Shown: positions 1-6,703 of the stretch, piece after piece
Layout of the letters: each line of letters starts with the position of its first letter
Numbering within the stretch: position 1 is the stretch's first letter
From: an uncultured Eubacteriales bacterium
GTDB taxonomy: Bacteria > Bacillota > Clostridia > HGM11514
Reading direction: 5' to 3'
Assembly: GCA_902492655.1 (NCBI GenBank)
Contig: CABUMF010000042.1
Span: forward strand, 1-17,306
DNA: 17,306 nucleotides
Program-made: the position numbers and the translations under genes
The notes under the pieces: model-generated
Told to the model about the DNA's origin: nothing
Database searches by the model: none
The model's input: only the letters and a program-made list of their open reading frames with translations

Positions 1-523
1 GCGCCATTGCACGCATCATGCCAAGCTGTCCGCTTTTTGATGCGGAATATGCTATTCTGTCGGGGATTGCTCTGTAGGCGGTATTTGAATTAATGAAAAC
101 TATATTACCGCCTCCCCGTTCCTTCATTCTTCGTGCAGCCTCTATTGAAAGACAGTAATCCCAAATCATGTTTGTGTTAATTACCCTGACAAAATCGGAA
201 AGCGGATTTTCAAAAGCAGAAATCCCAAGTCCCTGGTCTGCAGCGTTTAGTACTAAGGTTTCAATGAAAATATCGTTTTTGTCAAAGTATGAAAACATTT
301 TCTGTACCGATTTTTCATCAACTGTATTTTCATCGGTAACAGAATCAATAGCATACCCTGTTATGGTTACATTCGGAAAACCTTCTCTGTATTTATTCTC
401 ACAGTCACGAACTTCAAGGGCATTTCTCCCTGTAAAAACCACATCGAAGCCACCGGATGCAAGTTTTTCAACGATTGCAACGCCGGTATTTTTGCAAGCA
501 CCCGTCACAAGAGCTGTGCTCAT
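1..523 (-). CDS. SDR family NAD(P)-dependent oxidoreductase (3' end beyond window)
   Basis: Partial gene: 174 codons are visible, reading leftward off the window edge. It starts at ATG 523-521 with a GGAG ribosome site about 8 bases upstream. The translation begins MSTALVTGACKNTG, a Rossmann dinucleotide-binding TGxxxxxG motif (residues 7-14; an Asn replaces the usual middle glycine). NAA at 93-95 is a variant of the NNAG motif, N118 follows in NTN, and the catalytic Ser146 and Tyr159-x3-Lys163 (YSASK) are all present. It is therefore a classical short-chain dehydrogenase/reductase with an intact active site. An arginine after the second strand (TGR, residue 33) hints at NADP use. It begins 3 bases after the GH16 stop and is the fourth visible gene of the operon starting at 3205. 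By context it may oxidise or reduce a sugar or sugar acid released by the neighbouring enzymes. The substrate is inference. Confidence 0.93.
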   Translation of the reverse strand, partial: MSTALVTGACKNTGVAIVEKLASGGFDVVFTGRNALEVRDCENKYREGFPNVTITGYAIDSVTDENTVDEKSVQKMFSYFDKNDIFIETLVLNAADQGLGISAFENPLSDFVRVINTNMIWDYCLSIEAARRMKERGGGNIVFINSNTAYRAIPDRIAYSASKSGQLGMMRAMA

Positions 524-526
524 ATA

Positions 527-1348
527 TCATTCTCCTTTTTTATCAAAAACTCTTACAAAATCCACTATAAATGCATCATCCTCAAATTCGCCCTCTATAA
601 CCTTGGGGCATGACGAGCGGTAACCCTTAACCTCGGTGGTAAGAAGGATAAACTGCGGAACATGAGAAACATTCTTATCAGCTCTGGATACTTCTTTGCC
701 ATCGCAGTAAAACACATATCCGTCAGGCTGCCAATCCATTCCGAAATAATGCCAGTTATCTTCCGTTTCCTGCAAATCATACTTTACTCTGCCTTCTTGA
801 CGAAATTGCTTTCCATAACCACCCATTATATTTCCGGTGGTAGCTTTTCCTGACTGAAAGCACTCCATAATATCAGATTCAATTCCGCACCATTCCGGTT
901 CAAATCTTGCTCCTATTGTAGGCGATTGCGTCCAAAATGCACTCCACATTGTTTCGGGATCTTTTTGAAATTTACATCTGCACTCATAATATCCGTAACG
1001 ATGTACAAATTTAGGCTCCTCCAAAATTCCAAGAGGCCATATTTCATCCTGTCCCCAAGGATTATCCGTACCGCTTTTAGGCACATCAAACGAGTTTGAG
1101 CCTGTCTGCAATTGCGGTGAAACATAACATCCGTTTCGCTCTGTTCTGTGAAGCTCAATGTGGCTTTTTCCATCAAGAACAATTCCTTGGTCTGTGTAGG
1201 CATCAAAAGGCTTTCCCCAAAAATTAAGTCTGAAATCCCATTTGCTTCTGTCAAGCTCCGTTCCGTTAAATTCGTCTGCCCATACCAACTTCCATTCACC
1301 GTCAGGCAAATAGCTTGGTTCGTGGTCTTTTACTTCAAATTTTTTCAT
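527..1348 (-). CDS. GH16 family glycoside hydrolase, cytoplasmic
   Basis: 273 residues. The N-terminal stretch WKLVWADEFNGTELDRSKW (about 19-37) is a hallmark of family 16 beta-glycanases (laminarinase, agarase, carrageenase and porphyranase types). The catalytic signature ExDxxE is seen as ESDIME at 157-162 (nucleophile E157, assisting D159, acid/base E162), the beta-bulge version. Aromatic residues before it (TMWSAFWTQSP, 133-143) and the C-terminal strand FIVDFVRVFD complete a beta-jelly roll of normal single-domain length. There is no signal peptide or membrane segment, so it should act inside the cell on imported oligosaccharides. Start ATG 1348 has AAAGGG about 8 bases upstream. It lies 19 bases after the dehydratase gene and 3 bases before the SDR, clearly in one operon. 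Substrate (beta-glucan or a galactan such as agar or porphyran) cannot be read from motifs. Confidence 0.9.
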   Translation of the reverse strand: MKKFEVKDHEPSYLPDGEWKLVWADEFNGTELDRSKWDFRLNFWGKPFDAYTDQGIVLDGKSHIELHRTERNGCYVSPQLQTGSNSFDVPKSGTDNPWGQDEIWPLGILEEPKFVHRYGYYECRCKFQKDPETMWSAFWTQSPTIGARFEPEWCGIESDIMECFQSGKATTGNIMGGYGKQFRQEGRVKYDLQETEDNWHYFGMDWQPDGYVFYCDGKEVSRADKNVSHVPQFILLTTEVKGYRSSCPKVIEGEFEDDAFIVDFVRVFDKKGE

Positions 1349-1367
1349 TGATATTTCCCTTTCTTTC

Positions 1368-2528
1368 TTAAAAATAAAACTCGGTTTCCGGCGGTCTTAT
1401 ATCTGTCAATGCCCCCGTATAATGCCTTAATGTATGCATCTTGTAGGGATGCTTTAAGCATTCATCTTCGTTTATTTCTATGCCAAGTCCCGGCTTGTCG
1501 GGGATTGTAATATACCCGTCAGCATATGTAAGCTTTTCATCGGTTATATCCTTCCTGTAGCTTACATCGCTGTACATTATTTCAAGAATTGAAAAGTTGG
1601 GGCAGCAAGCGGCAAGCTGAAGTGTTGCGGCGTTTGCAACAGGTCCCGAAGGATTATGCGGAGCAAACGCAATATATCTGCACTCAGCATCCGCAGCAAT
1701 TTTCTTCAGTTCCATTATTCCGCCTGCGTGTGAAATGTCTGGCTGAATGTAATCAGCCGCCATAAGATCAAACATACGCTTGTAATCCCAGCGGGTGTAC
1801 AGCCTTTCTCCTGCCGAAATTGCAACAGGCGATTTATCACGAACCTCTTTAAGTGCATCAAGGTTATCGGGCGGAACGGGTTCTTCAAAAAACATGGGTT
1901 TAAACTGTTCAAGCTCTTTGGCTATTTTTATGCTTGTGGGGATATTAAACCGTCCGTGACCTTCAATAAGCAAATCAACCTCATTCCCAACCGCCTGCCG
2001 AACTGCCGAAACGCACCTCATCGCCTTGTCAAGCTCGTTATTTGATATTTCAAGATAATTCTTTCCGAAGGGATCCCACTTAAGTGCCGTAACTCCCCGA
2101 CCGACCGCAATTTTTGCTTTTTCTGCAAATTCATAAGGTTCTCTTGCTCCCGAAAACCAACCGTTTACATATATTCTCACCTTATCGTTTGCTCTGCCGC
2201 CCAAAAGCTGATAAATCGGCACTCCGAGGTATTTGCCGAGAGTATCCCACAGCGCAGTTTCAACGGCAGACAGAGCTGACATTAAAACAGGACCGCCTCT
2301 CCAATAGGCATCACGATATATTGCATGCCAGTGCTTTTCAATTTCCATTGGATTTTTGCCCACAAGATAGTCCTTAATATGCTCAACCGCCCCCAAAAGA
2401 GCCTTCTCTTTATACTCAAGCGTTGCTTCTCCCACACCGTCAATTCCTTCATCGGTATATACCTTTACAAAAACCCAATTTGTTCTGAAGCAGTCGACGG
2501 CAAATGTTTTAATATCGGTAACTTTCAT
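1368..2528 (-). CDS. Enolase-superfamily (mandelate racemase/muconate lactonizing) sugar-acid dehydratase
   Basis: 386 residues from ATG 2528. A GTG at 2534 is also in frame but sits directly on the GAGGTG ribosome site, so the ATG is preferred. The N-terminal capping domain (about 1-120, ending PIYQLLGGR) is followed by a barrel. Numbering two residues higher (from the GTG), metal-ligand positions are E191 in EGHGR, E217/218 in FFEEP and E243 in AGERL. H193 in EGHGR and H293 in APHNPSGP are candidate catalytic histidines, as in D-galactonate dehydratase (DgoD)-like enzymes, with QPDISHAGG (264-272) between. The family abstracts a proton alpha to a carboxylate; this subgroup usually dehydrates aldonic acids to 2-keto-3-deoxy acids. 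The first ligand is Glu where many relatives have Asp. It follows the metallo-hydrolase by 2 bases. 3,6-anhydrogalactonate cycloisomerase is a related alternative, given the GH16 neighbour. Confidence 0.9.
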   Translation of the reverse strand: MKVTDIKTFAVDCFRTNWVFVKVYTDEGIDGVGEATLEYKEKALLGAVEHIKDYLVGKNPMEIEKHWHAIYRDAYWRGGPVLMSALSAVETALWDTLGKYLGVPIYQLLGGRANDKVRIYVNGWFSGAREPYEFAEKAKIAVGRGVTALKWDPFGKNYLEISNNELDKAMRCVSAVRQAVGNEVDLLIEGHGRFNIPTSIKIAKELEQFKPMFFEEPVPPDNLDALKEVRDKSPVAISAGERLYTRWDYKRMFDLMAADYIQPDISHAGGIMELKKIAADAECRYIAFAPHNPSGPVANAATLQLAACCPNFSILEIMYSDVSYRKDITDEKLTYADGYITIPDKPGLGIEINEDECLKHPYKMHTLRHYTGALTDIRPPETEFYF

Positions 2529-2530
2529 GC

Positions 2531-3205
2531 TCACACCTCGGTTTCTTTATATAATTCAAGCAATTTTCTGTTTTTGCAATTAAACTCTGACATATCTGTA
2601 TTATCGAACATACCGCAATGAAAAGGTATCGTAATGTGAGGGTTTACTCTTTCGGAAAACCTACGGGCGTCCTCCATATTCATGTTGTTCCCCACACCGT
2701 TTATCGGCAAAAACATTGCATGAATATCCCTTGGAATATCTTCAAAAATGCTTTCGTTATAAAGAGTATCGCCCGTTATATAAAGCTTTTCAGATCCATC
2801 ATCTATAATACAGCCTATCGCGGCACAATCGCTGTGTTCCGCCTTCACCGCAGTAAAGCTTATTCCGCCAAAAGTCCAGGTAGTGTTTCTATTAAACATA
2901 ACATAGTTATTATCACCGCCGAGCTTTCTGACCTTTTCCCAAACAGAAGAGGGTGACAATACCGTAACGGAGGTATCTTCATTAATAAATCTCGTAGCTG
3001 TTTCCGGATCATAATGGTCGAGATGATCATGAGTAAAAATCATAACATCGGGTTTGATATTGAATAATTCCTTGTTTACAGGGATTCTCCTGTAATTTTT
3101 GGGGTTGATTTTTTTCACGCTGTCAGACAAATATGGATCTATCATTACAGTAAGCTTTCCGCATTTAATTATCAATCCTGCCTGACCAATCCAAGTAACC
3201 TTCAA
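2531..3205 (-). CDS. MBL-fold metallo-hydrolase, UlaG-like (possible sugar lactonase)
   Basis: 224 residues, starting at TTG 3205. The start is chosen because a strong AAGGAGG lies 8 bases upstream. It opens MKVTWIGQAG, typical of the small UlaG-like branch of metallo-beta-lactamase-fold proteins. The zinc/manganese motif THDHLDH gives H59, H61, D63 and H64; further ligands are H124 (AEHSD), D146 (ITGDT) and H196 (IPFHCG). All are present, so it should be an active hydrolase. UlaG itself hydrolyses ascorbate-6-phosphate lactone and is longer (about 350 residues). This protein matches only the core, and the family annotation often covers unknown substrates. As first gene of an operon with a sugar-acid dehydratase and an SDR, opening of an aldonolactone is a reasonable guess. 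Its own promoter faces the AraC gene, which probably regulates it. Confidence 0.9.
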   Translation of the reverse strand: MKVTWIGQAGLIIKCGKLTVMIDPYLSDSVKKINPKNYRRIPVNKELFNIKPDVMIFTHDHLDHYDPETATRFINEDTSVTVLSPSSVWEKVRKLGGDNNYVMFNRNTTWTFGGISFTAVKAEHSDCAAIGCIIDDGSEKLYITGDTLYNESIFEDIPRDIHAMFLPINGVGNNMNMEDARRFSERVNPHITIPFHCGMFDNTDMSEFNCKNRKLLELYKETEV

Positions 3206-3218
3206 ATTTTGTTCCTCC

Positions 3219-3247
3219 TTGACATTACTATAAATATAGTGTATTAT
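3219..3247 (+). promoter_or_regulatory. AraC gene promoter with internal palindrome
   Basis: TTGACA (3219-3224), 17-base spacer, TATTAT (3242-3247) facing the AraC-family gene; transcription would start near 3254 and leave a leader of about 65 bases. The spacer contains the perfect palindrome ACTATA-AA-TATAGT (3227-3240), placed where a bound protein would block RNA polymerase. It also lies close to the predicted start site of the divergent operon. An autoregulatory operator is inferred. Confidence 0.65.
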
Positions 3248-3271
3248 ATATTTTATAAGAATTCTATAGCA
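3243..3271 (-). promoter_or_regulatory. Probable promoter of the carbohydrate operon (weak -35)
   Basis: On the minus strand a perfect TATAAT lies at 3248-3243, about 38 bases before the TTG start of the metallo-hydrolase. The hexamer 17 bases further upstream (TGCTAT, 3271-3266) is a poor -35. A good -10 with a poor -35 is common at activator-dependent promoters, which would fit control by the divergent AraC-family gene. The assignment rests on spacing only. Confidence 0.45.
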
Positions 3272-3319
3272 TATTTATCAATTTTATTAGATTTCTTATT
3301 ATTTATGGGGGTAATTGTT

Positions 3320-4129
3320 ATGGAAATGATTTTGCCGGATATTATTTCTGCCGGTATTTATAATTCAAACTTCGTTCATAGGGACAAAACGATAACAAAG
3401 AACAGAAAAACCACTATGTTTGAAATAGAAATACCGATTGAGAACACAGGCGTATCATACATTGGTGACAGGGAAAGCCGGATTAACACAAATATGATTA
3501 TATGCGCAAAGCCGGGACAAATTCGCCATACAAAGCTTCCCTACAAATGCTATTATATACACATGATACTGAAAGACGGAAAGCTGTATGAAATACTGAA
3601 GAACACTCCGGATTATATAAATGTATCTTATGACAAATATTACGCCATTTTTAGCGAGATTTGCAAATTGTTTGAGAGCCTGCAGGAAAATGACAGGATA
3701 ATGCTTAACAGCTTAATTTTAAAGCTGATATACAATATAAGTGAGGAATCTAAAAAGCAACTGTACAGATATAAGGCAAAGAAGAACAATTATGAGGTTA
3801 TTGAAAATGCTTTATCTTTTATAAACGAGAACATAACAGACGATCTGACGCTTGAAGCTGTGGCAAAATATGTTTCTCTGAGCCCGATTCATTTTCACAA
3901 CTGCTTCAAGGCGGCAATCGGGAAAACGCTTCATGCTTATGTGGAAGAACAAAGGATAGCAAAGGCGGCAAATATGCTTGTATCAACCGACAAAACATTG
4001 GCGGAAACAGCTTATTTGTGCGGATTTTCCTCCCAGTCCTATTTCAGCTTTGCTTTTAAGAGAAAAATGAAAATGACACCCCGAGAATATGTAAAAAAAA
4101 TATGCAATCGTTACGATTGCATAGATTAA
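3320..4129 (+). CDS. AraC family transcriptional regulator
   Basis: 269 residues from ATG 3320, chosen because GGGGG lies about 8 bases upstream (3307-3311); the frame is open further upstream but without a ribosome site. The C-terminal part (about 158-262) is an AraC/XylS double helix-turn-helix domain. Helix set one includes LTLEAVAKYVSLSPIHFHNCF (two residues inside one longer run), then GKTLHAYVEEQRIAKAANML. The second helix-turn-helix reads AETAYLCGFSSQSYFSFAF, followed by the signature KMTPREYVK. The N-terminal 150 residues would be a cupin-like sugar-sensing domain, recognised only by position. It is divergent from the carbohydrate operon beginning at 3205 and is the obvious candidate activator. 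Its stop codon abuts the stop of the convergent microprotein gene with no spacer. Confidence 0.93.
   Translation: MEMILPDIISAGIYNSNFVHRDKTITKNRKTTMFEIEIPIENTGVSYIGDRESRINTNMIICAKPGQIRHTKLPYKCYYIHMILKDGKLYEILKNTPDYINVSYDKYYAIFSEICKLFESLQENDRIMLNSLILKLIYNISEESKKQLYRYKAKKNNYEVIENALSFINENITDDLTLEAVAKYVSLSPIHFHNCFKAAIGKTLHAYVEEQRIAKAANMLVSTDKTLAETAYLCGFSSQSYFSFAFKRKMKMTPREYVKKICNRYDCID
4093..4122 (-). terminator. Rho-independent terminator of the dlt-like operon
   Basis: Minus-strand hairpin ATGCAATCG-TAA-CGATTGCAT (4122-4102), a 9-bp perfect stem, followed one base later by eight Ts (4100-4093). It lies 8 bases beyond the last gene of the leftward operon and is embedded in the final codons of the convergent AraC gene. 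In the other direction there is no T-tract, so it appears to work mainly leftward. Confidence 0.8.
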
Positions 4130-4237
4130 TCAGCCTTCATAAACAAAGCTGCCGTGACCTGTATAGAAAATCATAATAAGCGCAAGCATTATGGCGAGAA
4201 TCAAAATTGTAAAACAAATCGATAAGAATTTTTTCAT
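4130..4237 (-). CDS. DltX-like membrane microprotein (35 aa)
   Basis: Short gene at the 3' end of the dlt-like operon, starting at ATG 4237 with AGGAG 8 bases upstream. That site overlaps the stop codon of the SGNH gene, so translation is probably coupled. The protein starts MKKFLSICF, has one hydrophobic helix (about residues 5-25), and ends YTGHGSFVYEG. Positive N-terminus and hydrophobic core predict N-in, C-out topology. DltX proteins of Gram-positive dlt operons are about 45-50 residues, with one helix and a conserved C-terminal tail of the type G-x-F-I-Y-N-E-F. From recalled literature, the tail tyrosine carries the acyl group between the MBOAT DltB and DltD. Here F31-V32-Y33 matches that tail but the protein ends two residues later. 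Size, helix, tail, ribosome site and neighbours agree; function is inference. Usual DltX lies upstream of dltA, so the position is unusual. Confidence 0.8.
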   Translation of the reverse strand: MKKFLSICFTILILAIMLALIMIFYTGHGSFVYEG

Positions 4238-4248
4238 AATCAAATCTC

Positions 4249-5139
4249 CTACTTAACAAGGAATTCATCAAGCTTTTTTGTAAAATACGGAGCGCCCTTT
4301 TCGTAATCAAGATGACCTATGTCATAAAAATACTCAACCGGGATTTCATTCATCATATCATAGACTTCGATATTGTTTTCGGCAAAAATCCTGTCAGCCT
4401 CGTCCTTAACCTCCCGGGCAAATCCGTAAACGGGAATTTTAGGGTTCCACGGGCTCCACACAGCACGAAGCCTTATGCCGTTTTTGTCACAGTATTTTAT
4501 AAGCTTTTTAAGCTCGGAAAAATTGCGGGAGCAATCTTTTTCAACCGTACAGTTACCGAAATCCTTGAGCATTTTCTCGTTGCTTTCAAAAAGTTCCTCA
4601 TCCGAAAGCGCACCTATCGAATAATACTTATCCGCATCCTTATACTGCGGCTCGGACACAGCATCTTTACCGTCCAAAACATTGTCTATACCCTCATCAA
4701 AGAGCGGATATATTCTGTCTCTTTCAAAATAGATGTAATGCTGATACCATTTTTTATGCCAAAGATACGAAGGATTTGTTTTAAGACCGTCATAAAATGA
4801 AATATCATTTAATATAAGCACAAGGTCGCTTTCTATATCAACAATATTTTTTGAAAGCATCTGATAAATGTCGGAAACCGTGCCGTAGCATATTCCGGCG
4901 TTTATATAGCCGCTTTCGCTAAGTTCTTCGTTAAACGAGTTTATGGCAATAGAGCTTCCGAAAACAACCTTGTCCCAAGACTTTTCCGGATGCCTAAGCT
5001 CTGTTATTTCAAAATCGTTTTTCTCAAAATATGGCGAATATTTAAGAGGATCGAAGTGCGTAAGAGCCAAATCCGACAGAATCCAAATAATAATGAGCGA
5101 AAATAGAACGGGATAAAGCTTTTTTATTCTCACGACCAA
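4249..5139 (-). CDS. DltD-like SGNH acyltransferase/hydrolase, membrane-anchored
   Basis: 296 residues. One N-terminal membrane helix (about 7-25) would leave the rest outside the cell. Three SGNH-fold blocks are visible: VVFGSSIAINSF (59-68), whose GSS holds the nucleophilic serine; YINAGICYGT (78-87) with the oxyanion-type Asn-Ala-Gly; and YDIGHLD (272-278), supplying the Asp273-x-x-His276 pair. In Dlt systems DltD passes D-alanine to lipoteichoic acid; in alginate systems AlgX/AlgJ play a related role. This protein is about 100 residues shorter than typical DltD. It lies directly after the MBOAT gene. Start: TTG 5139 has AAAGGA 8 bases upstream and gives a 10-base overlap; GTG 5133 would give a GTGA overlap and 294 residues. 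TTG is preferred on ribosome-site spacing. Confidence 0.85.
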   Translation of the reverse strand: MVVRIKKLYPVLFSLIIIWILSDLALTHFDPLKYSPYFEKNDFEITELRHPEKSWDKVVFGSSIAINSFNEELSESGYINAGICYGTVSDIYQMLSKNIVDIESDLVLILNDISFYDGLKTNPSYLWHKKWYQHYIYFERDRIYPLFDEGIDNVLDGKDAVSEPQYKDADKYYSIGALSDEELFESNEKMLKDFGNCTVEKDCSRNFSELKKLIKYCDKNGIRLRAVWSPWNPKIPVYGFAREVKDEADRIFAENNIEVYDMMNEIPVEYFYDIGHLDYEKGAPYFTKKLDEFLVK

Positions 5140-6287
5140 ATCACCAATCCTTTCAAAACCGAAAGAACCTTATCCGGCTCAAGGTAGAAAAGCAGCGCAT
5201 TTACCCCGAAAAAGAAATTCACAAGGATGCATCGTATGACATACTTTGATTTTCTTTCCTTGCGGACATTAAAAGTTGACAGAGAAAAAATATTCTCAAT
5301 AACCAAAAATAAGCCCATGTATATACCGCTAATAAGCGTTATAACAGTAAATTCGTGCCAAAGGCTCATTACAATCATAACAATAAGACCGATGAGAGCA
5401 GACTGGTATTTATTGAGCTTTTTGCCCTTTACAACAACCATGATATGCTCACGAATCCAATCGCTGAGCGTAACATGCCATTTTCTCCAAAACTGCGTGA
5501 AGCTTGCGGCTGTCCATGGCTTTTTGAAATTCTCCGGAACCTTCATTGAGGCGATTGCACCGATGCCTATTGCCATATCCGCATAACCTGACATATCAAT
5601 ATAAAGAAGCAGATACGAAAGCAACACTATTCCAAGGGAAATAAGAGTGTTACTTTGCTTTATAAGCAGCACCTTATCAAGCACTCTTGTAAATATGACA
5701 ACAAGCACCACTTTTTTAAACATGCCGATTATAAATCTTTTAACGCCCGTTTCAAGCCCCTCAAGTGTTAAAGGCTTTATGGAGTTAAATGCAGGCACAA
5801 AATCGCGGTATCTGAAAATCGGTCCTGCGGTGAATACAGGGAAAAACAGTATAAAATTGGCATAATCCAAAAACAGAATATCCTCATCGGTATAATATGC
5901 GTAAAAGAGAGCGTCTGTCGCTTTAAGCATATTATACGAAAAGCCCAAAAGCAAAAATACCTTTCCGAAAACAAAGTCGAAATCAAATGAACGGTACAGC
6001 AAAAGAGGCGATATAAACAGTACGATAAGGCACACAAATATCGCTTTTCTCAAATGTTTGATTTTAGGCATAAGCCGTATAAACGCATATGTTATAAGGA
6101 CATAAGCAAGATAGAATACGCAAAGCTGCCATGATGATTTGTAAAGTACGATTATATTAATTATAATGCTGTACGGCTTAAAAGCTCTTTGCGCAATTCC
6201 GACCTTATTCATTATCCAAAGCCCGAATGCATAGAAAAACAATGCGGTCAGGACAACAAGCAGCATTCTCCCCTGCAAAAACCACAT
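5130..6287 (-). CDS. DltB-like MBOAT family membrane acyltransferase
   Basis: 385 residues with about 10-11 hydrophobic segments. The MBOAT signature is clear: YIDMSGYADMAIGIGA (229-244), then FKKPWTAASFTQFWRKWHVTLSDWIR (254-279, key residues W270 and H271), and the catalytic histidine H311 in MSLWHEFT. YANFILFFPVFTAGPIFRY (142-160) matches the conserved TAGP region of DltB, AlgI and PatA proteins. Such enzymes take an acyl group from a cytoplasmic thioester carrier and move it across the membrane. Start ATG 6287 has AAGGGG 7 bases upstream, overlapping the carrier-protein stop. It is slightly shorter than typical DltB (about 400 residues). Neighbours give the role: the carrier protein lies just upstream and the DltD-like protein and DltX-like microprotein just downstream. 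Confidence 0.93.
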   Translation of the reverse strand: MWFLQGRMLLVVLTALFFYAFGLWIMNKVGIAQRAFKPYSIIINIIVLYKSSWQLCVFYLAYVLITYAFIRLMPKIKHLRKAIFVCLIVLFISPLLLYRSFDFDFVFGKVFLLLGFSYNMLKATDALFYAYYTDEDILFLDYANFILFFPVFTAGPIFRYRDFVPAFNSIKPLTLEGLETGVKRFIIGMFKKVVLVVIFTRVLDKVLLIKQSNTLISLGIVLLSYLLLYIDMSGYADMAIGIGAIASMKVPENFKKPWTAASFTQFWRKWHVTLSDWIREHIMVVVKGKKLNKYQSALIGLIVMIVMSLWHEFTVITLISGIYMGLFLVIENIFSLSTFNVRKERKSKYVIRCILVNFFFGVNALLFYLEPDKVLSVLKGLVIWS

Positions 6288-6298
6288 ATCAAAACCCC

Positions 6299-6556
6299 TT
6301 ATTCTTTTTCGCTGAGCTTCTGTTCAACGACTGCCGCAATTTCTTCAACGGTATTCATGGGGTACTTCATAAGATCCTTCTGTGTAATCTGAATATCAAA
6401 TTCCTTTTCGATATACATAACGATCGTGGTTGCACCGAGAGAATCAACAAAACCGCTGTCAAACAAATGAATATCGTTTGAAAAATCCGGATCGTCACCA
6501 ATCTCAAACTCGTTTCTGATATAACTTTCAATTCTTTCTTCTACTGACATTGTCAT
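6299..6556 (-). CDS. Acyl/aminoacyl carrier protein (DltC-like)
   Basis: 85 residues from ATG 6556. An earlier in-frame ATG at 6568 has no ribosome site, while GGAG lies 7 bases before the chosen start. The phosphopantetheine attachment site is FVDSLGAT with Ser39, followed by the helix IVMYIEKEFDIQI, the usual four-helix carrier fold; it is acidic, as expected. It is the only carrier in the operon, so the three adenylation proteins upstream presumably share it, loading aminoacyl thioesters for the MBOAT protein. It is separated from the preceding adenylation gene by about 147 bases with two hairpins, while the other operon junctions overlap or are only a few bases. An independent expression level for the carrier is therefore possible. 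Confidence 0.93.
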   Translation of the reverse strand: MTMSVEERIESYIRNEFEIGDDPDFSNDIHLFDSGFVDSLGATTIVMYIEKEFDIQITQKDLMKYPMNTVEEIAAVVEQKLSEKE

Positions 6557-6600
6557 AATAATCTCCATTCTTTGCCCGTTGTCTTAAAGTAATTTATATT

Positions 6601-6689
6601 CTCTTATCATCAGGGCAAGAAATGATAAGAGATTATTACGCCCATGTGCGTTTTTCTAAGGCTTTGCCTGAGGAAAATTTCGCACGGGC
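6601..6689 (-). promoter_or_regulatory. Paired hairpins in the leader of the carrier-protein gene
   Basis: Two inverted repeats occupy the only real gap of the operon. The first, at 6640-6689, pairs GCCC-AT-GTGCG with CGCAC-GGGC and encloses a nested AGGC-TTT-GCCT hairpin flanked by TTTTC/GGAAAA. The second pairs CTCTTATCA (6601-6609) with TGATAAGAG (6623-6631). Neither is followed by a T-tract on the minus strand, so they are not simple terminators. An mRNA stability or processing element that raises carrier-protein dosage is one reading. Confidence 0.5.
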
Positions 6690-6703
6690 ATTAAAATCCG
6701 TCG

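Noticed and set aside
2526..2534. GTG at 2534 as dehydratase start
   Set aside because: It overlaps the stop of the previous gene neatly, but sits one base from the ribosome site; ATG 2528 has proper spacing.
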